64,000 nt of DNA from NCBI GenBank assembly GCA_022478985.1, contig JAKSZP010012179.1, forward strand, positions 1 through 64,000. Direction: 5' to 3'. This document shows, piece after piece, positions 11,800 through 22,699 of the stretch. Numbering within the stretch: position 1 is the stretch's first letter; each line of letters begins with the position of its first letter. Origin of the DNA: Massospora cicadina (taxonomy: Eukaryota > Entomophthoromycota > Entomophthoromycetes > Entomophthorales > Entomophthoraceae). The notes beneath the pieces are model-generated. The model had not been told where the DNA came from and did no database searches. It worked only from the letters and a program-made list of their open reading frames with translations. Both the position numbers and the translations under genes were made by a program.

Positions 11800-14494
11800 A
11801 AAGCAGGCACCACCCCCCAACCTGGAGCTACTCCAACTAGCGCCAGTTCACCTGATCGCACTTCTGCAACCTGCACGCCTAACAGCTCTGTGTGTGCTGC
11901 CTCCCACCAACCCGCTGGGCCCCCTCCAACCAAGGAGGCCATCACCCACGCTGTTTTAATGGCATCTGCTCAGTTGAATGCAACTCAGCCCATCCAGACA
12001 TTCACCTCCTCTATTGTGTCAGCTAATTCAGCCCCATCTATTATTGCTGACACCGTGTTTCTGGCTCCCTCCATGAGGGGCAATACCCAGCTACCTGGCC
12101 CCCAAATCCTCAGATGTAAGGTTGGATTAGCCGCACATTCTGGTTCACTAAGCACCAAATTGGGACAATCTACTCTTCCCAATGAGGATTCAAATGGTTC
12201 AGATTTTGGAACTTCACACCAGTTCCAATCTCACCTGTCCCATTTAAACCCCGTAATTGGCACTTCTCAAGTTGGCACTTTATCGCAATATGCTGAAAAC
12301 GACCAATTCACTAATCAGCCAATGAGTTTTGCCCACGAAATCACAGCAAACACTCGGGCTGAATTTACCCAAATAGATTGGGATGGTGATGAAACATCTC
12401 CCTCCTCCCAACTGGCTGGAGTTAATTCCAATCTGGATGGGACTCCCCAATTTAGCGAGGCCCAACAATCACCTGGCCCCCAAACCCTCGGATGTAAGGT
12501 TGGATTAGCCGCACATTCTGGTTCACTAAGCACCAAATTGGGACAATCTACTCTTCCCAATGGGGATTTAAATGGTTCAGATTTTGGAACTTCACACCAG
12601 TTCCAATCTCACCCATCCCATTTAAACCCCATAATCGGCACTTCTCAAGTCAGCACTTTATCTCAATATGCTAAAACGACCAATTCACCAATCAGCCAGT
12701 GAGTTTTGCCTACAAAATCACAGCAAATACTTGGGCTGAATTTACCCAAATAGATTGGGATGGTGATGAAACATCTCCCTCCTCCCAACTGGCTGGAGTT
12801 AATTCCAATATGGATGGGCCTCCCCAATTTAGTGAGGCCCAACAAACCGCCCCTCAATTTAATATGACGCCAGCAACTGCTGTAACATTCCAGAAACAAG
12901 GGAACTCTGCAAACTTGTCCAAACCACCAGCTCACACTCAACCTGCAATTGCAGCCCAAAGCAAACACAAACGTACCAAAGGAGCCACTGGGGCGTGGCA
13001 AAAACCTCTGGCACCAACGCTACCCAAAGCTGATCCCCGTGAAGTGGCGTTTATTGCCGATGTTAAGAAGAAATGGGCCGAAACTAGAGCGCAAAAAGCT
13101 CTACCCCGCTCAACCCTCTCCCACGCAATTCGCCTTTATTATGGGCATAACCCTGTTGAATTCTATACAGAGGATTACTTCTCATACTTTGCAGCGATTG
13201 CGGAGACATTCCCTATTAACACCACCATCCATGAATCAGTGGAGGGCCACTACATCGATGTGGGCTTCACTGAAGCTGCCCTTGCTGACCATGCTGCCAC
13301 CCTCCAGGTCATTATTCCACGCGGATCTCTTCGCATCTCCTGCACACGCTCTCACCTGGAGAAAATTTCATGGGTTACTTTTTCCAACCTACCAACGACT
13401 GTTGATCCTGAGTCTCTTAAACTGGCACTCCATCGTGGTTTAATGGAGTTTGGGTCTGTTCTTTCAGTGGACTTTAGCATCCCCTCTTACTATGCTCCCA
13501 CTCAAAGAGCTCGCACTGCTAGGGCGTCGTTCATCCCCTCCCCCACTGTATCCCGCAACATTGAGGTTATTCCTCGTGTGGCGGTAGTTGGGGCATGCCC
13601 TGAGATCTTTTTTGTCGACCCTGATCAGGCGCGCCCCGGTGTTCATGGTGTAACGCCCTTGGACACTTGTATAGTGGCTGCACAGCTCGAAAACAAGCCC
13701 TCTTAGCCACCACCCAGGGGCCTAAACCAGGCCAAAAACGATCCCACATGGCTGCAGCAGCAATTCCACAACCCACACAATGGGTTCCCGTTCAAGACCT
13801 GTCCCCTGAGGCCTTACGCCTAGCAGTTGAAACAGCTAACCCCACTATTGGTGTGGGATACCTTCGCGCTCATGCCCCCCTTCCAATGGGCACCCCCTCC
13901 AATCTCCCAGAGTCAACTCCCTCTCTCACCAAGCGCAAGGCATCTCCCACAGGGTGCCCCTCATCAGCCACCCCCACTCAGGGCTCCGCGGCACCCCCAC
14001 CAACCCCCACCAGCGATTTATCGCATCAGCCCTCAGCTCCCAATGGAGCTATGCCCACCAGCATGGACTGGCAACTCGCGGCCTGCAGTAGAAGTGCCAC
14101 CTCAAAGAGTCCTACCCCAACCCCACAGTCCATTTCGCGCGGATCCTTTGCAGTGTTGGAGGAAGTGAATATGGACTCAGACTCATCAAATGGGGACACC
14201 GCGGAGGTCACCATTGAGCACCCTCAGGTCCTTCCCCTGCAACGGAGCGGGGGCAGCATCCTAGGCTGGCTTACTGGGTCCTCCGCCCCCCCACCCTCTC
14301 CTTCCCCTCAGAACCCTCGACGCTCCTCACGGATTGCAGCTAATAGTCAAGCTAAAGGACTCAAAACTAGCCGCCTCACAGCAGCAGGTTTAAGCGCTGG
14401 CAACCCCCAGGACATGGAGGGGAACAGCTATGAGTCCCCATGGCAGCACCCTGGCCCTGCAATCCATCAACGCAAATGGGTTGCGGGACTTTAA
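11797..14494 (+). pseudogene. LINE1 ORF1: Gag-like nucleic-acid-binding protein, frameshifted
   Basis: Expected role: ORF1 proteins of L1/Tx1 LINEs bind element RNA and form RNPs. The N-terminal third is Thr/Ser/Pro/Gln-rich and contains an in-frame tandem duplication (12093-12848). After a 1-base loss near 12671 the frame moves to 12699-13706. That part carries an RRM-like segment (VTFSNLP as RNP2-like strand, about 13375-13480). A second shift near 13625-13640 leads to a perfect CX2CX4HX4C knuckle, CSWCNALGHLYSGC (13640-13681), then a Pro/Ser-rich C-terminus ending at 14494. ATG 11797 is chosen because the second copy uses the same site. The last 65 bases overlap ORF2. Two shifts make this copy non-functional as read. 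Confidence 0.85.
12093..12848 (+). repeat. 378-bp in-frame tandem duplication inside LINE1 ORF1
   Basis: Unit 1 is 12093-12470 and unit 2 is 12471 to about 12848; each starts acctggcccccaaa. 378 is 126 codons, so the frame is kept across the junction. The units differ at scattered positions. The second has lost one base near 12671, which causes the ORF1 frameshift. The LINE1 copy at 62361 has only one unit. Confidence 0.9.
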
Positions 14495-15286
14495 GCGGAG
14501 AGCCCGCCTCCTCCGAAACTTCAGGTCAGCACAAATTGACATCGCTGCTGTCCAGGAGCCCCATATCCTCCCCCACGAACAATCTGTATGGAATGAACAG
14601 TTTGGAGGCAACTCCTTCTGGACAAACCATGCCGCCCTTATTGTTTTAAATCCCCAAGTTAAAACCCATTCTTTTTCACAATATCTAGGTGGCCGCCTCA
14701 TACTGGCCAAACTCACCACTCCTGACTTCTCCTTCTTCGCTGCAAGCATCTACCTGCCTAATGCAGGTCAGGAGCAAAATCGGCTCTTGGAAGAGCTCCT
14801 CCAACTCAATCTCCCACGGAATACAGTTCTCTTAGGAGATTTCAACACAACCATAAGTCACGTCCGTGACTCTTACCCCCTGCAGCAAAGGAACGCCCTG
14901 GATCAAGTCGCCTCCAGGATTTCCTTCGCCTGAGTGGCTTTATAGATGCGCTTCCACCCTCCGCGTCTGGCCTAGGTTGCATGACTAGGATCCAGTATGA
15001 TGGAGGAGCTTTCCAGTCAGCGTCACGCATAGATATGGCACTGATTGGCCCCCTGCTAATTGGCCGCGTCTCCTCTCCCATCTCTCGTGACAACCATCTG
15101 AGTGATCACAGGTCACTCACCGTTGTCCTCACCACCACACTTAGACCGTCGCGTAGGTTCTGGCCTAGGGTTGCCCCAGCTCTTCTCAACAACCCCTTCA
15201 CTAAGGAGAAGCTGTCTATGACCATCCGGGAGACTCTCACCTCCCCCCACCCCACCTGCTTGACCACAAGGCTAGATGGGCGGTGA
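14430..15286 (+). pseudogene. LINE1 ORF2 endonuclease domain (APE/EEP family)
   Basis: Diagnostic residues in order: SINANG (Asn motif), AVQEPH (catalytic Glu), LLGDFNTTIS (GDFN motif), then after a frameshift near 14910 the SRIDMALI block and the terminal LSDHRSL (SDH motif). All residues expected for Mg-dependent phosphodiester cleavage are present across the two frames (14430-14933 and about 14905-15286). The protein would act in the nucleus at the target site. The break near 14910 separates GDFN from SDH, so as read the domain is split. Confidence 0.85.
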
Positions 15287-17221
15287 CCAAGGAGGGCATC
15301 ACCCGCGTTGCTTACAACTGTGCCAAAGCCCAGATGACTGCAGCTCGCGCCAGAGTCAAAAGGGCGGAAGCCAGAATCAGACATCTAGAGCGAAACTGCC
15401 AGCCTTCGCCCTCTCCCAGATGGTTGGAAGACTGGGAAGCGGCGCAGGGTGCACTCCGCTTGGAGCTCACACTGCAGGAAGAACGGGCAGCAAACTTTAC
15501 AACATCTCGTTACTATGCTCAATGGGAACGCCCCACCCGCTTCTTCTTTCAGAAACAGAAAGCCCGGTCAACAGCGCAGGATATTACTGCACTGAAGATT
15601 GGCACTACAACCACTTCAGATAAGGAGGAAATCACGCAGGAACTACACCGCTTCTACTCCAGCCTCTTCCATGCCACCCAGGTGGACCCATCGGACATCC
15701 AAGACTTCCTGTGGCGGGCTCCAGAGCCGCCCATTGACCCACGGGCTGATGAGGCTCTACTGGCGCCTATTCCATCCAGGAGGTGATGGAAACCCTTCTG
15801 AAATCCCCACGGCTCAAAGCCCCAGGCCCATATGGAATACCCTTTGAGGTGTACCTTCTGGAACCTGCAGTGATAGCCAGAACCCTCCGCGACCTCTTCG
15901 CTGCACTCTTGGTGAATGGCGAGGTCCTCCCCGACTCCAGAGGCTCAATCACGACCCTCATTCACAAGAAGTCAGACCGTGAGAACCTGGCGAACTGGCG
16001 CCCCATAGCGTTGATCAACACAGACCACAAGCTCTTCACGAAGCTTCTGGCCAACCGCATCACCAAATGGGTGTCACCTCGCCTCTCCCCATCCCAGTAC
16101 GGTTTTATTCCGGGGAGGTCGTTATGGGACAACTATAATGACCTTCACATGACTTTGACTGCTAACTCTCGTAAGGTGAATGGCTTTGTGGCTCTTCTGG
16201 ATATGGAGAAAGCATATGATCGGGTAGCATGGAAGTATATTGATGCTTCCCTGGCCCGCTTCCATCTCCCACCCGCAGCTAGGCGCTGGATATCATCGCT
16301 CTATGACCAGCTCCACACCAGAGTCCTGGCGCCAATGGGTTTTACAGTGGCAGTACCAGTTGGACAAGGTCTCCGGCAAGGGGACCCCCTGAGCCCTATC
16401 CTTTTTAACATCACCCTTGACCCCCTCTTGGCCTCCTTACAGGACAAGCTAACAGGGATTCTGGTCCCAGATAATGCCCCCACACGCACCATGGTATTTG
16501 CAGATGACACTGCCATTGCATTTGGCTGCCCTGGGGATGTTGCCCTCGCTGCTGTGACCATTGAGAGGTACACCAAGGCGTCCAACGCCATGGTCAACAC
16601 CTCCAAGACAACAGTTGTACAGGTCGGCTCCCCCACCTTCCCCCCACCATTTGGTATTGAACCTGAGCGCGGTACCTTCCGTCACCTGGGCGTTCTCACC
16701 AACCAACAAGGAGTTGCGCTAAAAGACAATGAGGACTTGCTCCTTGCAGCAGGAAACTCCAGGATTGCCAGCTGGAACCGGCGGCACATCACCCCCAGGG
16801 TCGAGCTCTGATGGCCAATGTGTTCCTCCTCTCCAAAGTCTGGTTCCTAGCGCACGTCTGCCCATTCACAGATGCCTTTTATACGCGGCTCAATGTACTC
16901 CTCCGCTGTTGGATCTGGGGCTCAAACCATCCACCAATAGCCCTCTCAACCATTGCCCGACCCTGCAATGAAGGGGGCCTAGGGCTTCTGGACACGCGAT
17001 CCCACGCCACCACAATCTTCCTGAAGTTCCTATGGCCGATTGTCTGCTGGGACGCGACCCCCATGCCCCAATGGGCGCCCGCCCTCCGCCAGTCAGTGTC
17101 AGCAGCTCTGGGTCTTCCTAGAGCATCTCTGACCTCATTAGGGGAGTGGCTCACAAACCACCCAGGCCATCGACTAAAACCATCCTCATCCCCCTACTGG
17201 AACCAGGCTCTCCTTGCCTGA
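15283..17221 (+). pseudogene. LINE1 ORF2 reverse transcriptase domain
   Basis: Frames 15283-15786, 15783-16811 and 16811-17221 follow each other with shifts near 15765 and 16808. RT blocks seen: SPRLKAPGPYGIPFEVY (block 0/1), LIHKK, NWRPIALINTD (block 2), QYGFIPGRS, LLDMEKAYDRV (first catalytic Asp), GLRQGDPLSPILFNI, and FADDTAIAF (YxDD-type active site, 16497-16508). The catalytic Asp residues are intact. The linker upstream contains a charged, probably helical stretch with KRAEARIRHLER. Block spelling places it in the L1/Tx1 branch rather than Tad, R1 or RTE. Confidence 0.9.
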
Positions 17222-17969
17222 AACGAGTAAACGCGCGGATCCACCATGCCTTCCCATACAGAAGGGAAGGCCCTGGCCTCAGCCCACGTCGCCATGCAAT
17301 TGTGCACAATGGACAAGTTGTCACAACTCGCCTCAACCCCAAGATCGTCCTCCCATCCGCCCAAGACTCCTTGAGCTCCTCCCTCCCTCCGTGAGATTTG
17401 ACCTTAAGGAATTGTGGAAGGACGTCTATCACCCCATCCTGTCAGCAAAGGTGTCCAACACCTTATGGAGAGTGCTCCACTGTTCATACAGGACAGGGGA
17501 CCGGACTGGCCCTACCTTCCAGCACTGAAGCTGCCCCCGCTGTGTGGAGCCTATTGACTCCCACCTCCATCGTTTTTTCACCTGTCCAGGTGTCGCCGCA
17601 TTTTGGCCAAAGGCCCGCACGCTCCTCCATGCTCAGCCCTGGTCTGGACACCCTGTGCAAGACCTCATGTTTGAGCAGACATTGCCTGGTTGCCACCGAC
17701 CCCTCCGTGTCCTCGCCTATGCCACAGCCATCTGGACCATCCATAACTCCTTCCTTCGTGCTGCCTTTGACCAGCAGGTGTGGACCCTTCCACACATGAT
17801 CACCCACTTTCAGGTACACTTTGAGATGGCCCTGAAGGTCTGCACTATGTCGCCAACCCTCCCCGCTCAGTTGTCACTGCAGCATGGCTCTGGCGCGCAA
17901 ACCCCCTCCCTTTCTCGATGCCTCCTCCCTCCCTTCCCTCGCCTCAGGCTCTTAGGAGCCCAGGCGTAA
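17214..17969 (+). pseudogene. LINE1 ORF2 C-terminal region with zinc motif
   Basis: Frames 17146-17394, 17214-17528 and 17544-17969 together give a region like the zf-RVT tail of L1-type ORF2 proteins: VSNTLWRVLHCSYRTGDRT, then CPRC and SHLHRFFTC (17532-17585), a probable Zn-binding set. Three frame changes separate the pieces. Ends at TAA 17967-17969, which merges with the AATAAA signal. Confidence 0.7.
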
Positions 17970-18025
17970 TTCAATAAACATCGATGAATCCCCCTTGGGT
18001 TGGGACCATCTAGTACTAAAAAAAA
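17966..18025 (+). terminator. LINE1 3' end: AATAAA-like signal and conserved terminal motif
   Basis: A caataaac poly(A)-type signal follows the ORF2 stop. It leads to a C/T-rich and G-rich block, then GGGACCATCTAGTACTAAAA and further A residues before the TSD. The last ~22 bases recur at 46288-46311 (minus strand), and a close relative ends the element at 20487. This end is probably what the RT recognises. Confidence 0.8.
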
Positions 18026-18042
18026 TATATTAACTTAACTTT
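18026..18042. repeat. Target-site duplication, right copy, of LINE1
   Basis: Identical 17-bp partner of 11559-11575. Confidence 0.92.
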
Positions 18043-19870
18043 TAAATTTCAAAAGAATTACAATTCCCTAAACCTAATTTCACTTTTTTTAACTCATAGT
18101 TAAGTATCTTTATATTTAAAAATTAGACTTTGAAATTAAGATATGAGTGATGTTACAAAAACTTTCCTATTTTGTTATAACAAAATTATAAACAAGGCTA
18201 AAAAACTATTTTCAAGAGCATATAGATATCAAGTAATCTAATAAGTGATTCTCATAAAAGTTAAACATTTTTGTTACTTTAAGGCTTAGATATTAGTACT
18301 AACCATGTAACTTGCTCCGCCAGTGTATCATATCTTTGGATTAAGACTATTAGTTCTTTAATATTTAAACATGTCAATTAACGCATAAGATTAAGCTTAG
18401 TATATTTAAGCCCAACTTCATTTATTACTTTTCAATAAAACATTTTTATAAAGTCTTACAGGTTAGTTGTGAATATAACCATACCATTTAACAGATAAAT
18501 GCTTGTTATATATAAAGCTTTACTTTCATGTAGCTCTTAATAATTATATAGCTAGTTTTAGTCTTTCTAAAGTAGAGCTAGCTGGCTTGTCTATAATGGT
18601 ATTATAAATATATACTTATTAGCTAATATCAGTTTAAAATAATTAATTAGTCAACATTGGTCATGGTGAAATAAACATGATTAATTTACAAATTATAATT
18701 ATATTATTACTTAAAGTTTATAATAAAAGCACATGCTAAAAGATTCTATGTCTGATCTCTAAAAATTCAGTTGAGGAAAGATTTAATAAAACACTTTTGG
18801 AACATTTTGTTTCTCTTAAAACCATGTATTCTTAAGCAATACCTGACACTCAAAGAAATCTGGCAACGTACCGCCTACAGAAGTGTTTCAACCTTCTACA
18901 AAGTGTACTATGGCGCTCTCCTCATGGCTTCCATGTAAAATAGTTATCTTGTAAAGCTTCTGGAATTGCCGCCACCTTGAAAGTTACAACCTGTACATTG
19001 CGTGCACAATTCTTTTTTTCCAAAATAACATAAACTATGGCTTTAAGTCATGTACAATACTCTATTTCATATTCAGATGTGTTTAACATTAAACTATTCC
19101 AGGCTTTCATAACAGTTGGAACCATAAATTTTGATATAAAAAAGCTAATTTATCATTATACTATCATGAAAGATAAATATCCAATTCAGCCATAATTTCC
19201 TGGGCTACAAAAATATTATATTCCCATCTAATGCACATGCCTTACACTAGATGCAATAATAATTATTAGAATTGATGGTCTTATAAACAATCTAATTTAT
19301 ATGATTCTTGGCTAAGAGCTTGTAAAAGGATAGAACAGATATAACTCTGACCCTGTCCACCGTTATGTAATAATTTAAGGGTAGTTACGCCTTCTGGACC
19401 CTAGTCATAAACTACTGTCTTCCTTCTCTGCTGATACTCACACATATCACAAACTCCTTAAGCTTATTTACCCTAATCCCAGAACACCTGTTTATTTTAC
19501 ATCAGAAACGGCTGAACTATTGTCCAATTTGTTTTTAACTGGAACACTAAAAGAAATATTCCTATAAGTTTTTAGGGTGGAAAGCTCAAGGCTCCCACCT
19601 TGACCCTCTTGATGTCCAAGATACCATTTTTTTGGAGGATTAATATTATGAACCTATCCCACATATCTATCATGCAAATAAATCCAGTACTATAATAAGG
19701 TCGTGAACATGGCTTTACCAAAAGTATGTCTGAATTACAGGCTAGTATTTCTAGCCCTCATTTTGGAACAATGTTTATAAAAATAAGTCCATAGGCTATA
19801 ATGCTAACGAATAGACAATATTAGTATACTTTTGGCTATGAAATTATTTTTATGATTTATTGGTCAATTT
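18043..19870. other. AT-rich intergenic DNA
   Basis: Strongly AT-rich, dense in stops on both strands. No gene, RNA or repeat recognised. Confidence 0.55.
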
Positions 19871-20487
19871 ACTGAAAATATTTTTGAAAAGCTATAACTG
19901 AGGCAGTTGCGGCTGCAGCTGCCCTGGCCAACACCCTCCTCCACCAGCAACTCCATGGGGCAATGGAGCCCCTTGTTGAGAGTATTCCTATCCCCAATTT
20001 TCCTCATGATTTTGAGGAAGATGCAAAGTACAAAATTGAGGAGCTTACTTTTGGTGTGAGCCGCGATTGCATTAATGCAGCAAAAACTTCCCTTTTTGAC
20101 CTTGATTATCAAAACCCACCAACGCATAAAGTCATTAACTTGTGTGCTGGCTCTCATCATTTTTGCTGAGAATCAACTTGCTCAATATGTTGAGGCGATG
20201 GACACCATCAGCCTCATTAATGAAGAAAACCCCAACTATACCTCCTTATGCCCCATGTCACTGATGCTCCCACCCCAATGCTGTCCACCATGGTCCGCCA
20301 GCTAAAGTGAGCGCTGGACAAAAGTTTTTCCAAAGCCTCCTCGCCATCTGATATGGCTTCCTAGGCTGATAACCTAGGGGCTATACTAGGAATTTTTTTT
20401 AAATTTATGATAATCCCTTTGTTTGGCCCATTTTGTGAATAAAGATGCGTGGTGGCTCCCCCTTTTGGGTTGGGCACCACTAGTACT
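19871..20487 (+). mobile_element. Truncated RT-less element with a LINE1-type 3' tail
   Basis: A GC-richer 0.6-kb island. It encodes a broken protein: a frame through 19963-20169, then a shift to 20075-20305. The C-terminal part, with AENQLAQYVEAM and a DAPTPMLSTMVRQL segment before a stop near 20307, resembles the C-terminal domain of the ORF1-only elements at 21885-22260 (DAPTPWLSALVQLF), 36850-37000 and 40176-40516. The 3' end reads GGGTTGGGCACCACTAGTACTAAAAAAA, split by few changes from the LINE1 tail. It is therefore likely a non-autonomous passenger copied by LINE1 machinery. No TSD could be fixed. Confidence 0.6.
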
Positions 20488-21791
20488 AAAAAAAGAACTA
20501 AAACTGATAGAGATAATTTTATTTTTGTTATATTAACAAAATCCACATTCTAATTTTTTTCTTCAATAGCATAGTGTTTACTCCAGACATCTTTATCATA
20601 ATGCTAGGGCATCCATGACTCTTTCTAAGCTCTTATCCAACACTCCCTCCAAAACACTGTTACAACAAATGAGAAATCCCTATACATCACACATCTTATT
20701 GAAGCGCCCCAATTATATTAAATTTTAGGCAATACAAGCATACAATTCAATCCCAGTTAAACAGCTTGTATGTTATCTGTGAACTGAAAAACAAATGTTG
20801 TACTTTTCAATTATATTTCCAATTAAAATATATCCTCTAAGACTTTCTGCCATACTGGACATGATGAGTTATTTTTAATTTTAATATATCTAATAACAGA
20901 CCCAAAATGATATAATAAATCATGTAGTAACCTCGTTGATGGTTAATAACCACTTATACTATACAAGCATTGGTATCATATAATCATGAGAACTTTTGCT
21001 ATATGTCTAAACTATACCTTTTTTTATCTATATGATTTGCTATTAATTAAATTTTGTGATTAAGTTTAGACAATATTAAAAAGACTATAATATCTTGCTT
21101 GTTTAATCACATCTATAGCTTTAACTTGATTTTTCAAAAAACATGCTAGGGGCTATCTATAAAGATAAAACTTTACCTTACCTCCTGCCTGTATAAATTC
21201 AGCCTTATTTAGCTCCTTTCTCTTTAAAATACTACTTTTTACTATGGTTATCATAAAAATAAACCAACTTTTATGTTTTATCACATTCTAAAAGTAACAA
21301 GACTAATGCTTTTTAAGCTATATAAATTTTCAATAAGCTGCACCACTATACTAAAGTTCAATTTATATTACTCACTGATTATAGTGGATAATTTAAATCA
21401 GGATTACAAAATTTTACCTATTAGTAAGTACATATATTTTACTTATTCTTTGTTTTTCTATGTATAAAGACAATTTAGTATATATGTGGTAACAATTAAA
21501 TTTTCACATTACCTTCAACTTTATCATTACATTCACCTCCTTAATTCTCATAAATCAACTATAATATCAAAATATAATTTAAAATTATAGAACATAGCTT
21601 TTATTGTAATTTCACCTTTGTATTATATAAACATGACTAAACTTTACAGACTGTTCAAACAAATTTTATGCATGAATATAAATAGCTAAAAGTAATAAAA
21701 ATAATCAAAAAAACTTATATATTAACTGATGCCATGAAACAGTCATCATCTGAAGTTTCTTTTTAACTTTTTAACTTTCTAAATTTTATTT
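20488..21791. other. AT-rich intergenic DNA
   Basis: AT-rich sequence with short open frames only (for example 21273-21467 plus, a low-complexity AT frame). Nothing recognised. Confidence 0.5.
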
Positions 21792-21884
21792 GAGGTACAC
21801 TGACCAGGGGATGGACAGTACCAAAAATTAAAGCAAAACAAAAGAACCTGATTGAAAGAATGAATGGGAAGACAAAACAAAAAC

Positions 21885-22260
21885 TTATAACCAGGCAGGG
21901 GCGGAAACCACTAACCCACCATGGCAGAGGAGGGGGGTCAGGAAGTTTTTTGGAGGCATATCCGCCATGACAACATCATTTTGGTTGAAAAGTTGGACCA
22001 AAGCGGATAGCCAAGGCGTTGGGGCATCAGCATAGTGTAGGTGGATAGTAGTATAGTAAGAGTTCTTCACCTTTTCATTGAGATCAGCACAGTAGACTCC
22101 TTCAACAAAATCCGCTATGTGATGCTCAGCTTGAATGTGGGCATTGGTGAGCTGTGCAAAATTGGAGATACTTTAGTGGGTGATTTTAGCAGATGTGTTA
22201 AACTCTGTTAGTTTAGTGACATGCATCACAGCCGCTTTGGCTCATCTGAAGTTTCTTGAC
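21885..22260 (-). pseudogene. C-terminal remnant of the ORF1-like protein (module C)
   Basis: Frames including 21885-22070 carry AEHHIADFVEGV and DAPTPWLSALVQLF. These align with 19871-20307, 36850-37000 (DALTPLLSALARTLL) and 40176-40516 (DAPMPLLSALCCYM). In-frame stops and shifts separate it from the rest. Only the C-terminal domain is present. Confidence 0.5.
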
Positions 22261-22426
22261 ACCATTAGTTACTGTTTTAAATAAGGTGGTGGGCTGCTCT
22301 ACCTAAAATTCTATGTTACAAAGGTATCACATGTAGGGATAGTCATCATTAAAAATTCATAGTGTTTACATTTTGTTCCTATAAAGACTTGGCGTTGTAT
22401 CTTGATCACTTGCTGTCAGGCAAACA

Positions 22427-22663
22427 TCATGTTAGAATTAGACTGGCCTGCCACCTTAGGTGCCGAAGCACCTGAATGGCAAACCAGAATGCCAAAGGCA
22501 CTGCTGCTAGTACTACGGTTATGAAACTTGAAAGGAGTTCCACCAATAATTGCCAATGAGCCAAAATCTTGTAAAGACACAAAATTAAATACCAGACAAA
22601 TATGGCCATAGACCCCAAGGGGTGTTGGAATGCTGGTGGAAAGGGCGGTTTATTTATCAACAT
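22427..22663 (-). CDS. Family X ORF-B, small hydrophobic protein
   Basis: About 60 codons from the ATG in GSMAIFVWYLILCLY (about 22609) to the stop at 22427; an upstream extension to 22663 is open but less conserved. Two hydrophobic stretches look like membrane segments: one around FVWYLILCLYKI, one around FITVVLAAVPLAFW. Between them is AHWQLL. The same core (AHWQLL...VPLAFW...VQ.L...AGQS) appears in the copies at 25798-26109 and 41887-42195. No known family recognised. It may sit in a membrane. Confidence 0.45.
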   Translation of the reverse strand: MLINKPPFPPAFQHPLGSMAIFVWYLILCLYKILAHWQLLVELLSSFITVVLAAVPLAFWFAIQVLRHLRWQASLILT

Positions 22664-22699
22664 AAAGAAAAAACTAGAGTTGGGGAGAGAATTTTTTCA

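Larger units (their letters stand above)
14430..17969 (+). pseudogene. LINE1 ORF2: endonuclease plus reverse transcriptase polyprotein, about seven frameshifts
   Basis: ORF2 nicks target DNA and reverse-transcribes the element RNA at the nick. ATG 14430 lies inside the end of ORF1 in the +1 frame (65-base overlap), a common LINE arrangement. Domains in order: APE-type endonuclease (about 14460-15130), linker, RT with fingers/palm blocks (about 15780-16650), thumb region, and a C-terminal CCHH/C-type motif (CPRC...HLHRFFTC, 17532-17585). Frame changes fall near 14910, 15260, 15765, 16808, 17220-17390 and 17528. I see no clear in-frame nonsense substitution inside the domains. Ends TAA at 17967-17969. 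Confidence 0.85.
11576..18025 (+). mobile_element. LINE1: full-length L1/Tx1-like non-LTR retrotransposon (6.45 kb)
   Basis: Flanked by a 17-bp TSD and ending in an A-rich tail. The 5' start matches a second copy at 62361 base for base from 'atctctttctgctaag'. It is GC-richer than its AT-rich flanks. Order: short 5' UTR, upstream mini-ORF, ORF1 with an RRM-like segment and CCHC zinc knuckle, overlapping ORF2 (endonuclease, RT, C-terminal zinc motif), short 3' UTR with AATAAA. The RT blocks (NWRPIALINTDHKLFTK..LANR, GLRQGDPLSP, FADD) are those of the L1/Tx1 branch. The frames are broken mainly by single-base shifts. As read, it could not make intact proteins unless the shifts are sequencing errors. 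Confidence 0.93.

Noticed and set aside
14026..14214. Minus-strand open frames across LINE1 (for example 14026-14214, 16301-16636, 17484-17819)
   Set aside because: They lie opposite well-supported LINE1 coding sequence and are shadows of its GC-rich frames.
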